Source of the DNA: Bradysia coprophila
Lineage: Eukaryota > Arthropoda > Insecta > Diptera > Sciaridae
Length of the DNA stretch: 64,000 nt
Direction of reading: 5' to 3'
NCBI RefSeq assembly: GCF_014529535.1
Contig: NW_023504022.1
Coordinates: forward strand, 10,045,028-10,109,027
This document shows positions 23,471 through 38,902 of this stretch, in pieces. Below the pieces are notes generated by a model, which had not been told where the DNA came from, ran no database searches, and worked only from the letters and a program-made list of their open reading frames with translations. Every line of letters starts with the position of its first letter. Position 1 is the first letter of the stretch. The position numbers and the translations under genes are program-made.

Positions 23471-24271
23471 GTTAAAGATGACGAACCGTTTAAACATAGC
23501 ATCTGAACATCAGTACTATGGTTTAAACGACAACTTGAATAAATATGGGCAAAAGAGATGCACCATTTTGTTAGAGAATTTCATACGTTTACTCTCTCAA
23601 AATCTTGCATCTCTATATTTATTAAACTGCGTTTTAGGGTAGTTTGGCGCATTCAACGTTAACAATGAGAGGTATTGACCACACCGAAAATTTTCATAAT
23701 TTTCAGCTTTGGAATTATTGAGGTCATATGTTGGTTTTCAAGTTTCACAACTCCTCATGGTCCAACTTTCCAGTTATAGAAATTTAGGATTTTGAAGGTT
23801 TTCTGAAGTATTTTTGGGTTCCCTTCTGGACTTTCGGTATTATTGAGATAATAGCATATTGCTGCCCAAAATTCCACAACCCCACTTGATCCACCATCTC
23901 CCACTTGTAGAATTCAAGGATTCAAGGTTTTCTTTCTGAAATTTTGGGATTATTGGCGTGACAGTGTGTTGGCTCCCAAAATTCCAGTATTCCCATGGTC
24001 CACGATCTTAGTAGTTCCAGAATTCAGATCGTTTTAAACGATTTGCGAGGTTTTTTGGGCCTTTTCTGTACTTTTGAGATTGCTAAGGTCGTAAAGGGTT
24101 AGTTCTAAGGATTTCATCATACACTTCATAAGCGGTTTTTGCCAAAATTGGTTTTATATGAAAGGTACTTCGTACGGGCTTCGGTATTAGCGCTATGCAA
24201 ACTTCGTTTTTACATAATCCATAGATTTATTGAATAAACTGACCAAACACTTCATACATTTTAATTTCAAA

Positions 24272-26566
<2,295 letters not shown>

Positions 26567-26860
26567 CAAAGTATATAAACATACTGAAGGTAATGCAAAT
26601 CCACAAAAACTCACGGAACCCTACTTTCGGGTGAATATAATTTTTACAATGTTGGTCACTAGTTAAATTCACTTTGTTAGGTTGCATCTTTATACTCAAC
26701 ACAAAAAATTGTATGCAGAACAACACATTTCTACCAACATTAAAACGCCAAACGTCACGCAAGCAACATAACAAGTCTTATATTCACCCGAAACTTGGGT
26801 TCCGTAAAATTTGTGATCCGCTGAGCATTTGCATTACCTTCAGTATGTTTATATACTTTG
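26567..26860. mobile_element. 294-bp MITE (caaagtatataaac family) unique to copy A
   Basis: The inverted ends are caaagtatataaacatactg and cagtatgtttatatactttg. The 8-bp duplication acccagcc is at 26559-26566 and 26861-26868. Copy B has the intact empty site with a single acccagcc at 38277-38284, which proves the insertion and its boundaries. The same family is at 29015-29228 and 39281-39488. An 8-bp target duplication fits hAT or P superfamilies. Confidence 0.93.
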
Positions 26861-27077
26861 ACCCAGCCATGCTTAAAAATGACAGCGCTATCATCGATTG
26901 TATTGTAACTCTGTGTGGAACTCAGACGAAGCTAATCATAACACCGCCGGCGAGTTGATATTTTGAGCTATAAAATTTAAGAAAATTTTGTTCTTATGAC
27001 GTTACAGAGAGTAGCCAGCGTCAGTCATTGACAGTATGCTAAAACATACTGGTCATCCGCGCTCTATTTAAGTATTA

Positions 27078-28511
27078 CAGACCTCGCACTCAAAAATGGC
27101 GTGCCTTATTAAGGAAATAAGGGGGTTTTTTAAAAAAATAAGGAGAAAATAAGGAATTTTTCGGTTGAAATTAAGGAGAAAATAAGGAGCTTGGAAGTAA
27201 ATTTTTGGGTAAAAATCTTGATGATTTTTTATACGCACAACCCCTTGCACGCTTTTTTAGGCTCATAATCAAAAATTACGAAGTTTTTCAAAAATTCCCA
27301 TATTCAACGATTTTACACTAATTTAATCCACTTAAATCCACTTAAACGCAATGAGCCACGTTCAGAAACGAAACGTTCATGACATCTGGGTAAACTTTCA
27401 CGACCAAAGTACATCGTGAGAAATCTAACCTCAAAGTTAAACTTGACAGCGTTAACTCAACGAAACGAATGTTCACTCAGTGAAGAATTTTTAGTTCCTG
27501 AACGCGGCCTGAACGAATTACCATGGTTTAATAGTAAAAGTTAATTTGAAATTATTAACCTTAGCTTACCGCTACTTTCTTATACCATGTCAATTGTTTA
27601 TTTTGTGGACTGTGAATATTTACGTGTAAATATTAATACAAATAATCCACACAACCCACAAAATAAGACTATGGCTCTTTACAACATTCCATTGGTTGTA
27701 GGTCGTGTTTTGAACCTCAGGATAAAACTGTACATTTCTCAATATGCTACATTCCCTAATTTTCTTTTAGGTGAAGTAGAGATTTGAGGTCAGAATTATA
27801 TCAAATTTGTAAACAACACAATAATTTGATCAAATGAATTTAAGTTTATGTAGGTCTTGTTTTTTTGTGTGATCTACCACCAAATAGTTTGTTGGGAAAG
27901 TTTCCCTCTTAGTACATCAGTGAAATAATAAAATAATGATTCTTCCCATAGATGACTTGGAACAGGTAGATTCCATTGACCTTTTCAAGCCTCCAAGCAC
28001 ACAAGTGGCGTCCACCAAAATTTTGAAACTTTGGGACCCCCTCCCCCACTGTGCTCTATTGTCGTTAGATTGTTTCTTAGACTGACTTTTTGTAAAGTCG
28101 ATGTTTTAACTGACTTAGTATGACCGCGCTTTTTAGCGTGAGACAGAGGCAATTCTTTCCAAACATTCGTCCGTTACCTTCAATTCTTCAATCCATTGAG
28201 TGGGAAGGTAGCAAAATTACTGTAATCCACGTGGATATTTTTCTTCGGTAAAATCGACAACAAGGAACTACATTTCTATGGTTTGTTTACTAGCAGTAGG
28301 AGATCGGGTGAAGATTTACGATGACCCTATTGCTCAGTATTCTGCCGCGCAGCGATTTTTTTTTATTATCTGTTATCCAAAAATGTAGTTTTCTCGTCAA
28401 AATTATTGAAAGATAAGGAAAAAAAAGGAACTTTTTCAAAAATAAGGAGGAATAAGGTGGTTTTTTCAAAAATAAGGAAAATCAGGAAAATAAGGAGTAG
28501 TACGACCCCTG
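27078..28511. mobile_element. 1434-bp non-autonomous hAT-like element unique to copy A
   Basis: The ends are CAGACCTCGCACT and, read inward from the right, CAGGGGTCGTACT. Just inside both ends are many copies of aaggaaaataagga-type words, resembling the subterminal repeats of hAT elements. Flanks carry a 6-bp duplication gtatta (27072-27077, 28512-28517). The single-copy empty site in duplication B is at 38704-38709. The interior has no transposase; only short frames occur. CAG ends fit hAT, but the usual hAT duplication is 8 bp, so the assignment is tentative. Confidence 0.85.
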
Positions 28512-28734
28512 GTATTATCGACACAGATGTTTTTAATACTCAAAGACAAGCTTTGACTAAAAAACTAGCTTCCACCATAGATCTTCAAGGACGTTTGAAA
28601 TGCCATCCACCGTAAACAAATGTATGAATGAACGAAACATTCAATGAAACTTAATGGAGGCTACGTCGGCTCAAGGCTGTATACTGTGGGTCACGCAGAC
28701 CGCCATTTTATTCAGAGAGATGCTAATCTGACGA

Positions 28735-28866
28735 CTGGGTCGTTTCGACGGATAGAGGGAATATGTCGAATGATTTTGAAATTGGTTGAGCGAAAATGTA
28801 ATGAATTCTCTCTCAAAAACCCAACTGTCATTCGACATATTCCCTCTATCCGTCGAAACGGCCCAG
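28735..28866. repeat. Palindromic MITE nested in the P-like element
   Basis: gtcgtttcgacggatagagg ... tatgtcgaatg is mirrored by cattcgacata ... tccgtcgaaacgg. Arms are about 37 bp. It is present in both duplication copies; in copy B part of the right arm is duplicated. Confidence 0.75.
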
Positions 28867-29014
28867 TAGTCATATTAGCAACTCTCTGATTTTATTAGAT
28901 ACGCGGGAACACACCACTTATGATGATTTTACATGTAAAAATATTCACCACATCATCAAGACGACGAGAATCATCAGAGTAGGTGAATTTTTGTATGAAA
29001 TCGGCCATTTTATC

Positions 29015-29228
29015 CAAAGTATATAAACACTGAAGGTAACGCAGTCCCTCAGGGAATAGCAAGAAATACAGATCCCGACTTTAAGGTGAATTTCGTATGA
29101 CGCCAATACATATATTTACAGCATGTTGTACGCAGTACGCATGTGTATTGATATACAATAAATTCACCTCAAAGTAGGGATTCGCATGTTTTTGCGGATC
29201 TGCGCTACCTTCAGTGTTTATATACTTT
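29015..29228. mobile_element. MITE (caaagtatataaac family) inside the P-like element
   Basis: The inverted ends are caaagtatataaacactgaa and ttcagtgtttatatactttg. The 8-bp duplication attttatc is on both sides (29007-29014 and 29229-29236). The copy at 39281-39488 has the same duplication, so it was inherited through the segmental duplication. Confidence 0.92.
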
Positions 29229-29492
29229 GATTTTATCATCAACTGTGGTGTGTAACCACGGGTCTGTCAGCCCATTGTCTTTTCATTTCGATTGATTCTA
29301 TATACACATACACATATAAGCGTATTGTGAAAACACAGAGCCAACTTCAATGCGAACAACTGTCATTCGATATCAGTTTATAATTTTGAATTCTTTAAAC
29401 GTGTTTGCAACGACATCAACAGGTACTTTTGATATGAAAATCATTTCGCTAAATTTCAACTGAAAAGATCTGGTATTTTCGAATTTTCAAGA

Positions 29493-32400
29493 ATGGTTCT
29501 CGAGTGTAGCGTGCGGGGATGCGAAACTATCGCAAAAAACGGTTTACACAGCTTCCCGAAGAACCAATTGGCAGCGCGAAAATGGGTCACTGCTACAAAG
29601 TCCCATCATTTAATCGAACGCCTCAATGAAAACAAACTATCGGGTTCGTTCTACAAAATATGTAGAAAGCACTTCAAGGAATCGGATCTTCAAATAAATG
29701 GAAAAGGGCAAATTGTAGTCAAGCATGATGCTATGCCGAGCCTCTTTTTGCCGGACGATGACGGTGTAAGTTACCAACGAGTCTCCCTATTTTCAGATGA
29801 CTTATATGATCTCTATTTAGTTTCAGCTCCAAATGTCGAAACACTCGTTCCAATCTGCAACAGACGTACGTTTCCCAAAGCCTAAAGCTCATGCCTCATT
29901 GCCTCATATCTGATCAACTAAAAGTGTTTTAATATCCTAGGGTAATCAGTCGAATAATGAAGCTGTTGATGGGACGGAACACGACAGTGATGTTGATGTG
30001 GAAGCCATTAGTTCCGACGAAGATATTGCTGTTCGCTCGGACAAAAGAAGTGGTCGCAAGGCGCGCTCCAAACTATCAATATGCACGGTTTGTGGGATAT
30101 ATTGGACGTCATTTACATGTTCTGTGTTGTTTGTTTTTTGTCTAATAAATGTGTTCGTCCTATATGTTTCCGTTGTGTTTCTGGCAATTGAATCGAGTAA
30201 CTACAAGGAACAGATCAAAGCATTTCTGAATGACTTACAAATTTTACCTGATGCCCTAAGGGTGACTTGATGTAACGACATAGCTGCATGCAGATATTTC
30301 AAGGAAAAGCGTTGCGTTTCTTTGAACTTCTACTGTGTTTCTTTGAGCTTTTACTGCGTTTCCTTGAACTACTGTAAGTTTCACATACGTAACATTCTGA
30401 AGAGAGAAAATGTAAGTTCTGCACCATGGAATTAGCTTTTAGAAAACTTATTGAAATTCGTAATGACAAATCTCATATTCAAGCCTAGTTTGAAAATGAG
30501 GAAGAAATGGGTGATGATTATTTTGATTGTGTAATAAACTCTCTGACAGACTGAAAGAAGTAGCTAGAAAATAGAATTCGAGAGTCTAAAGAATAAAAAT
30601 TTTGGGAAAGTGTGTTCTCTTGAGTAAAGAGTTGAACTCGAGATTAAACTTCTTGACAAAACGTTTTTCATTAAAATCGGAAATTGAAAATTAAAATCCC
30701 TGAAAACATAAATGTCGGTGTGCTGGACCAATTCGCTATGTTACGCAGATCTTTTGTTTCTTATTCCAGAATGTATCGCGTCAATCGAATACGTTAGGTT
30801 ATTACAAGAGACGAGCAAAGGAGCTTCAGCAGAAAGTCAAAGCCAATAAGTTGAACGACTCAAAAGTCCTCGATTACTTGAGGACCAAATTCAATGAACA
30901 ATTGTTGGAGTTCGTTACCATGCAGTTGAAGAACTGTGAACGTTCTAAGCACGCCAGACGATATACACCGAAACAGAAAAGCCTCTGCATGGCAATGTAT
31001 AAACAAGGGCCGAAAGCCTATCGGTTCAACGAAAAGTGGTGTTGTTTACCAACGAAAAGAACAATAGGCCGGTACAGTGCACAGCTCGTATTCAAAGCCG
31101 GTGTCGATGAAAAAGTTCTAGAGGCAATCAAAGTGGTCGTTAAAGACTGGCCTGAAAACAAAAAATTATGTACGTTTGGATGGGATGAAGTTGCGTTAAG
31201 TGAACATTTGGACTACTGCCAATCTCAGGACATAATAGAAGGCTTCGCTGAAATTCTAAAACCGAAAGAACCAACCTTTGCAACGCATGCCCTGACATTC
31301 ATGGTACGAGGAATTGAAGTACCTTATAAGCAGTCAGTTGGATATTTTTATACGGGCGGATTGAAATCGTTCGTATTGGTTGAACTCATCAAACTGATGG
31401 TTCAAAGAGTCTTAATCACAGGTAAATTTATAGATGATGTTCATAATCTAAAGACAGCAACGGTAACATAACCACCTAGCAAAATTGAATCTTCTGAAGC
31501 TGTTTACGCTGTTTTGAAATTGCAATGAGGGACTGTTTTGAAAACTTACCTACCAAAATCGGACGCAATTTCCAGCTACGAAGTTTTGGTGCCTAAAAAC
31601 ATGCAATTTTTTAATTTTCTCTTTTTACTTGTCTTTTTACATGTTTGTCTTCTCTCTGATATCGAAATCGTAAGTAAGTAGCCACATGTGGTGAAGAAAG
31701 AATATTTTTTGATCTCGTGTATCTGGAATCTAGGGATAACTCTATAAGAAAAATGCATGTCTTCGGTTTTTGATTGCCTCTCACTAGCCAGTGGCTAATA
31801 CCCACACAAGTTTCAAAGAATGTTTCTGACGATGGCTTTATCTTCTAGAGACTAATATCTATCCAGGCACATCGAAGTAAGTCCGCTGTAAAATTCGTCC
31901 GATTTTGGTAGCTTCATTTTCAAAAGAATCTCTGAATTACCGATATCTTTCAAGTGCACTGCACAATGTCTGTTCCTGACCACGACTATCATTTTTTCAA
32001 AAGGTCTGGTTCCAATTTTGTCGGTTTGCGACACATGCAGCACGAACGCGTATGCAGTCAACGCATTGGTGTACCCGAATGCTCTCCAAAAAAAACAAAC
32101 GGGAGACGTTCTACAATACAAAATTAACGGACATCAAATCACGCACACATTCGATCCACCCCATCTCATAAAAGTGATCAGAAATAATTTGCAGACCAAA
32201 AACTTGGCACACTTTATAACAGAAAGATGGCAACCTGGCTTCGAAGAATATGACGGGTCGTTACAGATCGCCACTTGGAATGATATCAGCGAATTGTACA
32301 GAATCGACTTCGAATCTCCACATCGCGTGTTGACAAAACTTACTCCCGAACATTTAAAACCAAGCAAGTTAAAGATGAAAGTGGCGGTTGCAACGCAAGT

Positions 32401-34763
32401 TTTTAGCAACGCGTGTGGATCGGAAATGCTTCGATGCATAGAACAAGCAACAATGCCGGAACATTGCACCAGTACAGCACGTTTGCTCTTCTTCATGAAC
32501 GACCTGTTTGACAGTGTTAATGGCTCAGACAGTCACCCAGCAGATTCACTCAAAAGTGCTGTTACGGCGAAGTCACTACATTTCGAATATTGGGAGTACG
32601 CCTTGGTGATGCTGGAAAATATGTTCTACGTCGATAAGATTACTGGCGCTAGGAATAACCGATCATCCGTCCTGAAGAAATTCGAATCCACACTGCGAGG
32701 CTATCAGGCGGTTGCAACAACATGTTTTAACGCGAAAATCGAGAAAGTTAACATAAGGTATAATTCATGTGATAATCCATGTTGTAATCTCCTCAGCAAT
32801 TACAAATATCGACAATAGGTTTGAGTTCAATTTAAACAATTCGACTCGAGTGTGCAAATAATGTGTATCCTTGGTATCTAGGACACCGGAATTTTTTTTG
32901 CCGAAAAACCGTATACCGGGAAATCTACCCGATCCAGCGGGAAGAAATAGAAAAAAAAATCGGGATCAGAAATCGGGAAATGACCAGAAATCTGGAAATG
33001 ACCAGAATTCAGGAAATGTCCAGAATTTAGGAAATGACCAGAAATCGGAAAATTACCAGAAATATGGGAAGGATCTGAAATCGGGAAAAATTATCATGAA
33101 ATGATCTATGTGTTCACGAATCTTAAAGAGGATTTACCTCTTTACCTCTATGTTGAAAATAACCAGGAAATCCCAACATTTTTACAGGAAAATTACTATA
33201 TTATTACCGGGAGACTTGGTCGAATTTTAGTGGATACCGAGAAAAATCGGGAGATGGAATTTGGATACCGGGAAAAAAACATTATTTGCACGCGCGATTC
33301 GACAAAGGCTCGGAATATGTCGGCTTTTGACCTGACCTGAAAATCTAAAAGCTGGTTTGACCTGAATTTGATGTGACCCATCTGACCTGATTTTCATTTC
33401 AAATTTGTACTGACCTGACCTTACCTATTTCAGATTTAGCCTGTATTGAGCTGATTCCATAATTCGATTTTCAGGTTCAGGTCAAATCGGTCAGGTTTGC
33501 CTTTATAACATTACCTGAATTTTTGGGTCGAATTGTTTTTGACCGCGTTTGACAACAGTTGACGGCGCTCGACAGCAGTCGACGGCGCTCGACAGCAGTC
33601 GACGGCGCTCGACAGCAGTCGACGGCGCTCGACAGCAGTCGACGGCGCTCGACAGCAGTCGACGGCGCTCGACAGCAGTCGACGGCGCTCGACAGCAGTC
33701 GACGGCGCTCGACAGCAGTCGACAGCAGTCGACGGCGCTCGACGACGTTCAACTGCGATCGACCGAACAGCCTTCTAATAAATGGAATTTTATTATTTTC
33801 TCAACAAACAGATTTATGATTTTTCTGTTTTTAACAGCAAGTGATGAAAATTGACAAATATTTCTTTCCTTAAGGGACACTACTCAAGACGGACTCGAAA
33901 ATTTTTTTGGATGCGTCAAGTCTTGCAATCAAAGCAACAAAACGACAGCCAGCCAGTATCGAACTGGCTACGCGACAATGCTGATAAATAATATAACCGG
34001 AACGAATTCTTTAAGAGCGAACTGCCAGCCTGATAACTCAACTTCAATGCTCACGAACATACACGAGTTCATATCTGTATGCCAACAACAGTCAAATAAT
34101 CAAAACGAAGCATCCTACCCTGAAGCTAAGCTGACAAGTCGTGGTTGTGATAATTTGAGTTCACTTGAGTACGATTCGATTATCGTTTTCGACCCGGAAA
34201 CCGACGATGATGATAGCCAGTCGATCTTTCATTCTGATGATGAACCTGACGATGGTGTAGCAACCAATCGTAATTTTGAATTGCGTCAACCAAATGTGGA
34301 ACTGAATCAAACAGAAATTATTTCTAATGATGCCAATTGGGTCTTCCAAAATCTGTTTAAGACAAGCCACTGCAACGACTGTACCGAAAACTTTAATTTG
34401 ATGGATCCGAAAACAACACTCAACAGTATTGAAAATCTTCTGAGCACTATCAACAAGACAATCGCTGAAATTTGCTCGGAAGATTCCGTGAAACAAAAGC
34501 TTCTTCTCAGCGTTGAGTCAGCCAACATAAATGTCATCGGTTGTGCAGACCACATCGATGCTATCGAGCGAAAAGTAAAAAATCTTGCTGTCGATCGTAC
34601 CATTCTATCATTTTGTACTAATATCAACCAATTTCTGTGTGGCAAAATTACTACTTTACCCGAAAACCCAAATTTAATTCAGAAGCTGGCCTTCGAACAC
34701 CGAATCAAAAAGAAAGGAATTGGGAAGTACGCAAAAAAAAATTTATTGAACAATGATTCTTAA
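29493..34763 (+). CDS. THAP-domain P-element-type transposase, spliced, about 870 aa or more
   Basis: Likely exons: 29493-29765, 29827-29865, 29941 to a donor I could not fix, 30770-31421, 32004-32757, 33875-34763. The last three junctions are phase-consistent and keep 764 codons open to the stop. Exon 1 is a THAP zinc-finger DNA-binding domain (Cys5, Cys10, Trp31, Cys57-x2-His60, ending AMPSLFLP). Exon 4 opens with a coiled coil (YYKRRAKELQQKVKANK), then the RNase-H-like P-transposase core (LCTFGWDEVALSEHLDYC, THALTFMVRGIEVPYKQSVG). Exon 5 continues (SVCDTCSTNAYAV, FDPPHLIKVIRNNL), and exon 6 starts with the P-element signature TTQDGLENFFGCVKS. P transposases cut and paste their element, giving 8-bp duplications and using GTP as cofactor. 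No frameshift or stop was found in exons 4-6. Exon 3 is the uncertain part: read through, it stays open to 30270 with a hydrophobic stretch. Confidence 0.88.
32965..33080. repeat. Degenerate about 19-bp tandem repeat in a transposase intron
   Basis: Repeats of gggaaatgaccagaaat(c)t with changes lie in the intron between transposase exons 5 and 6. Confidence 0.65.
33551..33740. repeat. 20-bp minisatellite gacagcagtcgacggcgctc
   Basis: About nine nearly perfect tandem units, each containing the palindrome gtcgac. They sit in the 1.1-kb intron between transposase exons 5 and 6, which also holds the degenerate repeat upstream and acctga-rich sequence. Frames translated across it are repeat artefacts. 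Confidence 0.92.
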
Positions 34764-35424
34764 GCGGCAAACATGTTTTACAGCTGTTATTGAGATTTGT
34801 TCTTAACGTGAAGAGATTATAAATAAAAAAAATGAATTGAAGACCACAGTCTCTTATTTTATCGAATGACTAAATGCAAACAAACTATCGGATCGGTCCA
34901 CATTTAACATCTGAATTGATCTTCTCTAGTCGACAGCGACGACCGAAATAAATGATGGACATTGAGTGTGTAGTCTTTTATAGCAAAATGTTCTTAGGAT
35001 GAATCAATTGGTCAACTATAACAGAAAAAACCATTCGATCTGCGGTTCAAATGTAAACAGTTTCAGTAAATGAAAAATACCTCAGAACTTCGAACCCAAT
35101 AGCTGATCCGTTTTATCTAAATTTGTTCTAACCATACCATTCGGGAAGCAGTCTCGTTTTCGTATAATTATTATAATTAATTAAACACAAACAACTGGCT
35201 TGCGGAATAATATTTTCCAATCGAACGATTATAAGTAAAACAAAATTTTTGTTGTGATTGATTGTCACACGCACACAATTATGAATGACATTTTGACTAT
35301 TCCACTATTAGCTAACTTCAGGGGAAAGATTCTCTCGAAGAATGTACTTTATGTTTTAACAAAGAGATGTCACACCCGTCCGCGTATCTGTATCTGCGTG
35401 ACCTCTCCAAAGTATACAGCCCTC

Positions 35425-35853
35425 ACAAGATTTGACTTTTAACAAAATGCAGCGGGAACGCTAAAATAACTCGCCCTCACCGGATTTGCCCTTTTTCCAA
35501 ATGTAGCGAAGACTTTAATTAGTTCAATTAAATGACCTTGAAGAATTTTCCCTTTCTTACAAAATATTCAGTTTCTATAGAGGAGGAGGAGGAGGAGGAG
35601 GAATCTAACAAAAGCGTATGCTTCATACATTTTGTCGTACACAGGGGGAGAGGGTCTGATAATCATAATTTTTTGAGCGTGCATTTCTTATCTACATTTC
35701 TTTAACGAGCACTTCTACAGCAGATTTGGCCACAAAGTTACAAATTGCAACAATTGCAATTCCTAAATGAAACCTAGAGTGATGGTTAAGGCAGCTATGC
35801 TGCCTTCTTGAATTTAGTTGTGAACGGTTGTGGACGCCAAAAAAAACTAGTAC
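35425..35853. other. Spacer between the P-like element and duplication B
   Basis: No gene. A (gga)n microsatellite lies at about 35581-35602. This sequence is not similar to what precedes copy A. Confidence 0.5.
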
Positions 35854-35980
35854 GAAAGGTACTTAGTACGGGCTTCGGTAATTGCGCTGTGCGTCTATGC
35901 GCCATACAAACTTCGTTTTTACATAATCCATAGATTTATTGAATAAACTGACCAAACACTTCATACATTTTAATTTCAAA

Positions 35981-37542
<1,562 letters not shown>

Positions 37543-38291
37543 TTAGATCACTCAAATCGTTTAACTTTTTCGAAATGCTGTTGACTTACTTATGCGTCGT
37601 TGTTATTACTATGTACCCAACAACAATGCCGCCGAGAACTCGTATTATAAATCAATTGGTTCTTTATTCACGTTTTTGGTGTAATATAATTGTAATGAAA
37701 ACGCTGCTTCGTTCTGTGTTTATACCGCGTCTCGCTTTTTAAATGAAACAACGAAAAGTCACCACAGCTTGTGTTTGACATTTTAACTGTCACAGATTGT
37801 GTCGTATTTTTCAAGGCTTTGGAGGCATTGGCGGCTTTGGTGTCATAAAATATAGTCGGGTGCAAAATGCAAATTCGCAATTACGCACGTATCCATACTT
37901 TGAGGTGAATGTACTGTATATCGGTACAAATGTGTACAAACATTGTAAATTTATGTATTGTGAACACAGGAAACACACCTCAAAGTTTGGATGCGTGAAA
38001 ACTCTGATCCACTGAGGGTCTGCATTACCTTCAGTGGTTTATATAACAAAATGATCTAAAAACCAATAAATTTCACCTTGAAATGAGGAAAGGAGCTATT
38101 TGTATGGACCAGGTATGGCCTGGTTTGTACTTTCATTGTTAAAAACTTCAATCGAATGATATTGACAGAAACACAACAATCTCGTTTCATAATCCTGGTA
38201 TGCTCAGATGTGAGTACCAAGGCTGTAAACTTTGGGGACACTGATACCGATACTCAAATGACAAACCCGCATGGTCACCCAGCCATGCTTA

Positions 38292-38463
38292 TGCTCAAAA
38301 CAAACCAGGCATTGAAAACGTGTTTTGGTCCTAGTTTTCATTGACAGATGCAGCAATCGCGATTTTGAATAGAAAAAGTTCTAACTTCATTTGACAGTTT
38401 CGAAAATTTCGTCATGAAAAATAGGACCAAAACACGTTTTCAATGCCTCGTTTGTTTTGAGCA
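38292..38463. mobile_element. 172-bp PIF/Harbinger-like MITE unique to copy B
   Basis: Inverted ends of about 42 bp start tgctcaaaacaaac and include cattgaaaacgtgttttgg; the right end mirrors them. The TTA target duplication is at 38289-38291 and 38464-38466. Copy A has the undisrupted site at 26873-26875. A TTA (3-bp) duplication is typical of PIF/Harbinger. Confidence 0.88.
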
Positions 38464-38902
38464 TTAGAAATGACAGCGCTATCATCGATTGTATTGTAAC
38501 TCTATGTGGAACTCAGACGAAGCTAATCATAACACCGCCGGCGAGTTGATATTTTGAGCTATAAAAATTAAGAAAAACTGTCATTTGATAACAAATTGAT
38601 ATTTTCGATCATGAAAATATTGTTCTTATGACGTTACAGAGAGTAGCCAGCGTCAGTCATTGACAGTATGCTAAAACATCCTGGTCATCCGCGCTCTATT
38701 TAAGTATTATCGACACAGATGTTTTTAATACCCAAAGACAAACTTAGAATAAAAAACTAGCTTCCACCATAGATCTTCAAGGACGTTTGAAATGCCATCC
38801 ACCGTAAACAAATGAATGAATGAACGAAACATTCAAAGAAACTTAATGGAGGCTACGTCGGCTTCGTCTGAAAGTATCGTAGCTTGAAGATGATCTATCG
38901 CT

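Larger units (their letters stand above)
28672..35424 (+). mobile_element. P-element-like transposon, about 6.75 kb, apparently autonomous
   Basis: The left terminus caaggctgtatact(g)tggg is matched at the right by ctccaaagtatacagccctc (35405-35424). The more intact ends on the deletion derivative at 38903-39560 read CAAGGCTGTATACTTTGGGG. The element contains a spliced THAP-domain/P-type transposase (29493-34763), a palindromic MITE (about 28735-28866) and another MITE (29015-29228). Target duplications are not seen here: compared with copy B about 39 bases of the left flank are deleted and the right flank is unrelated. The derivative shows the expected 8-bp duplication. Confidence 0.85.

Noticed and set aside
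31852..32496. Minus-strand frames of 89 and 120 aa
   Set aside because: Antisense of P-type transposase exon 5.
33541..33740. CRISPR-like regular repeats
   Set aside because: Units are directly tandem without unique spacers, and the DNA is from an animal.
33477..33854. Repetitive frames on both strands across the 20-bp minisatellite
   Set aside because: Translation of a tandem repeat in an intron; no start context, no family.
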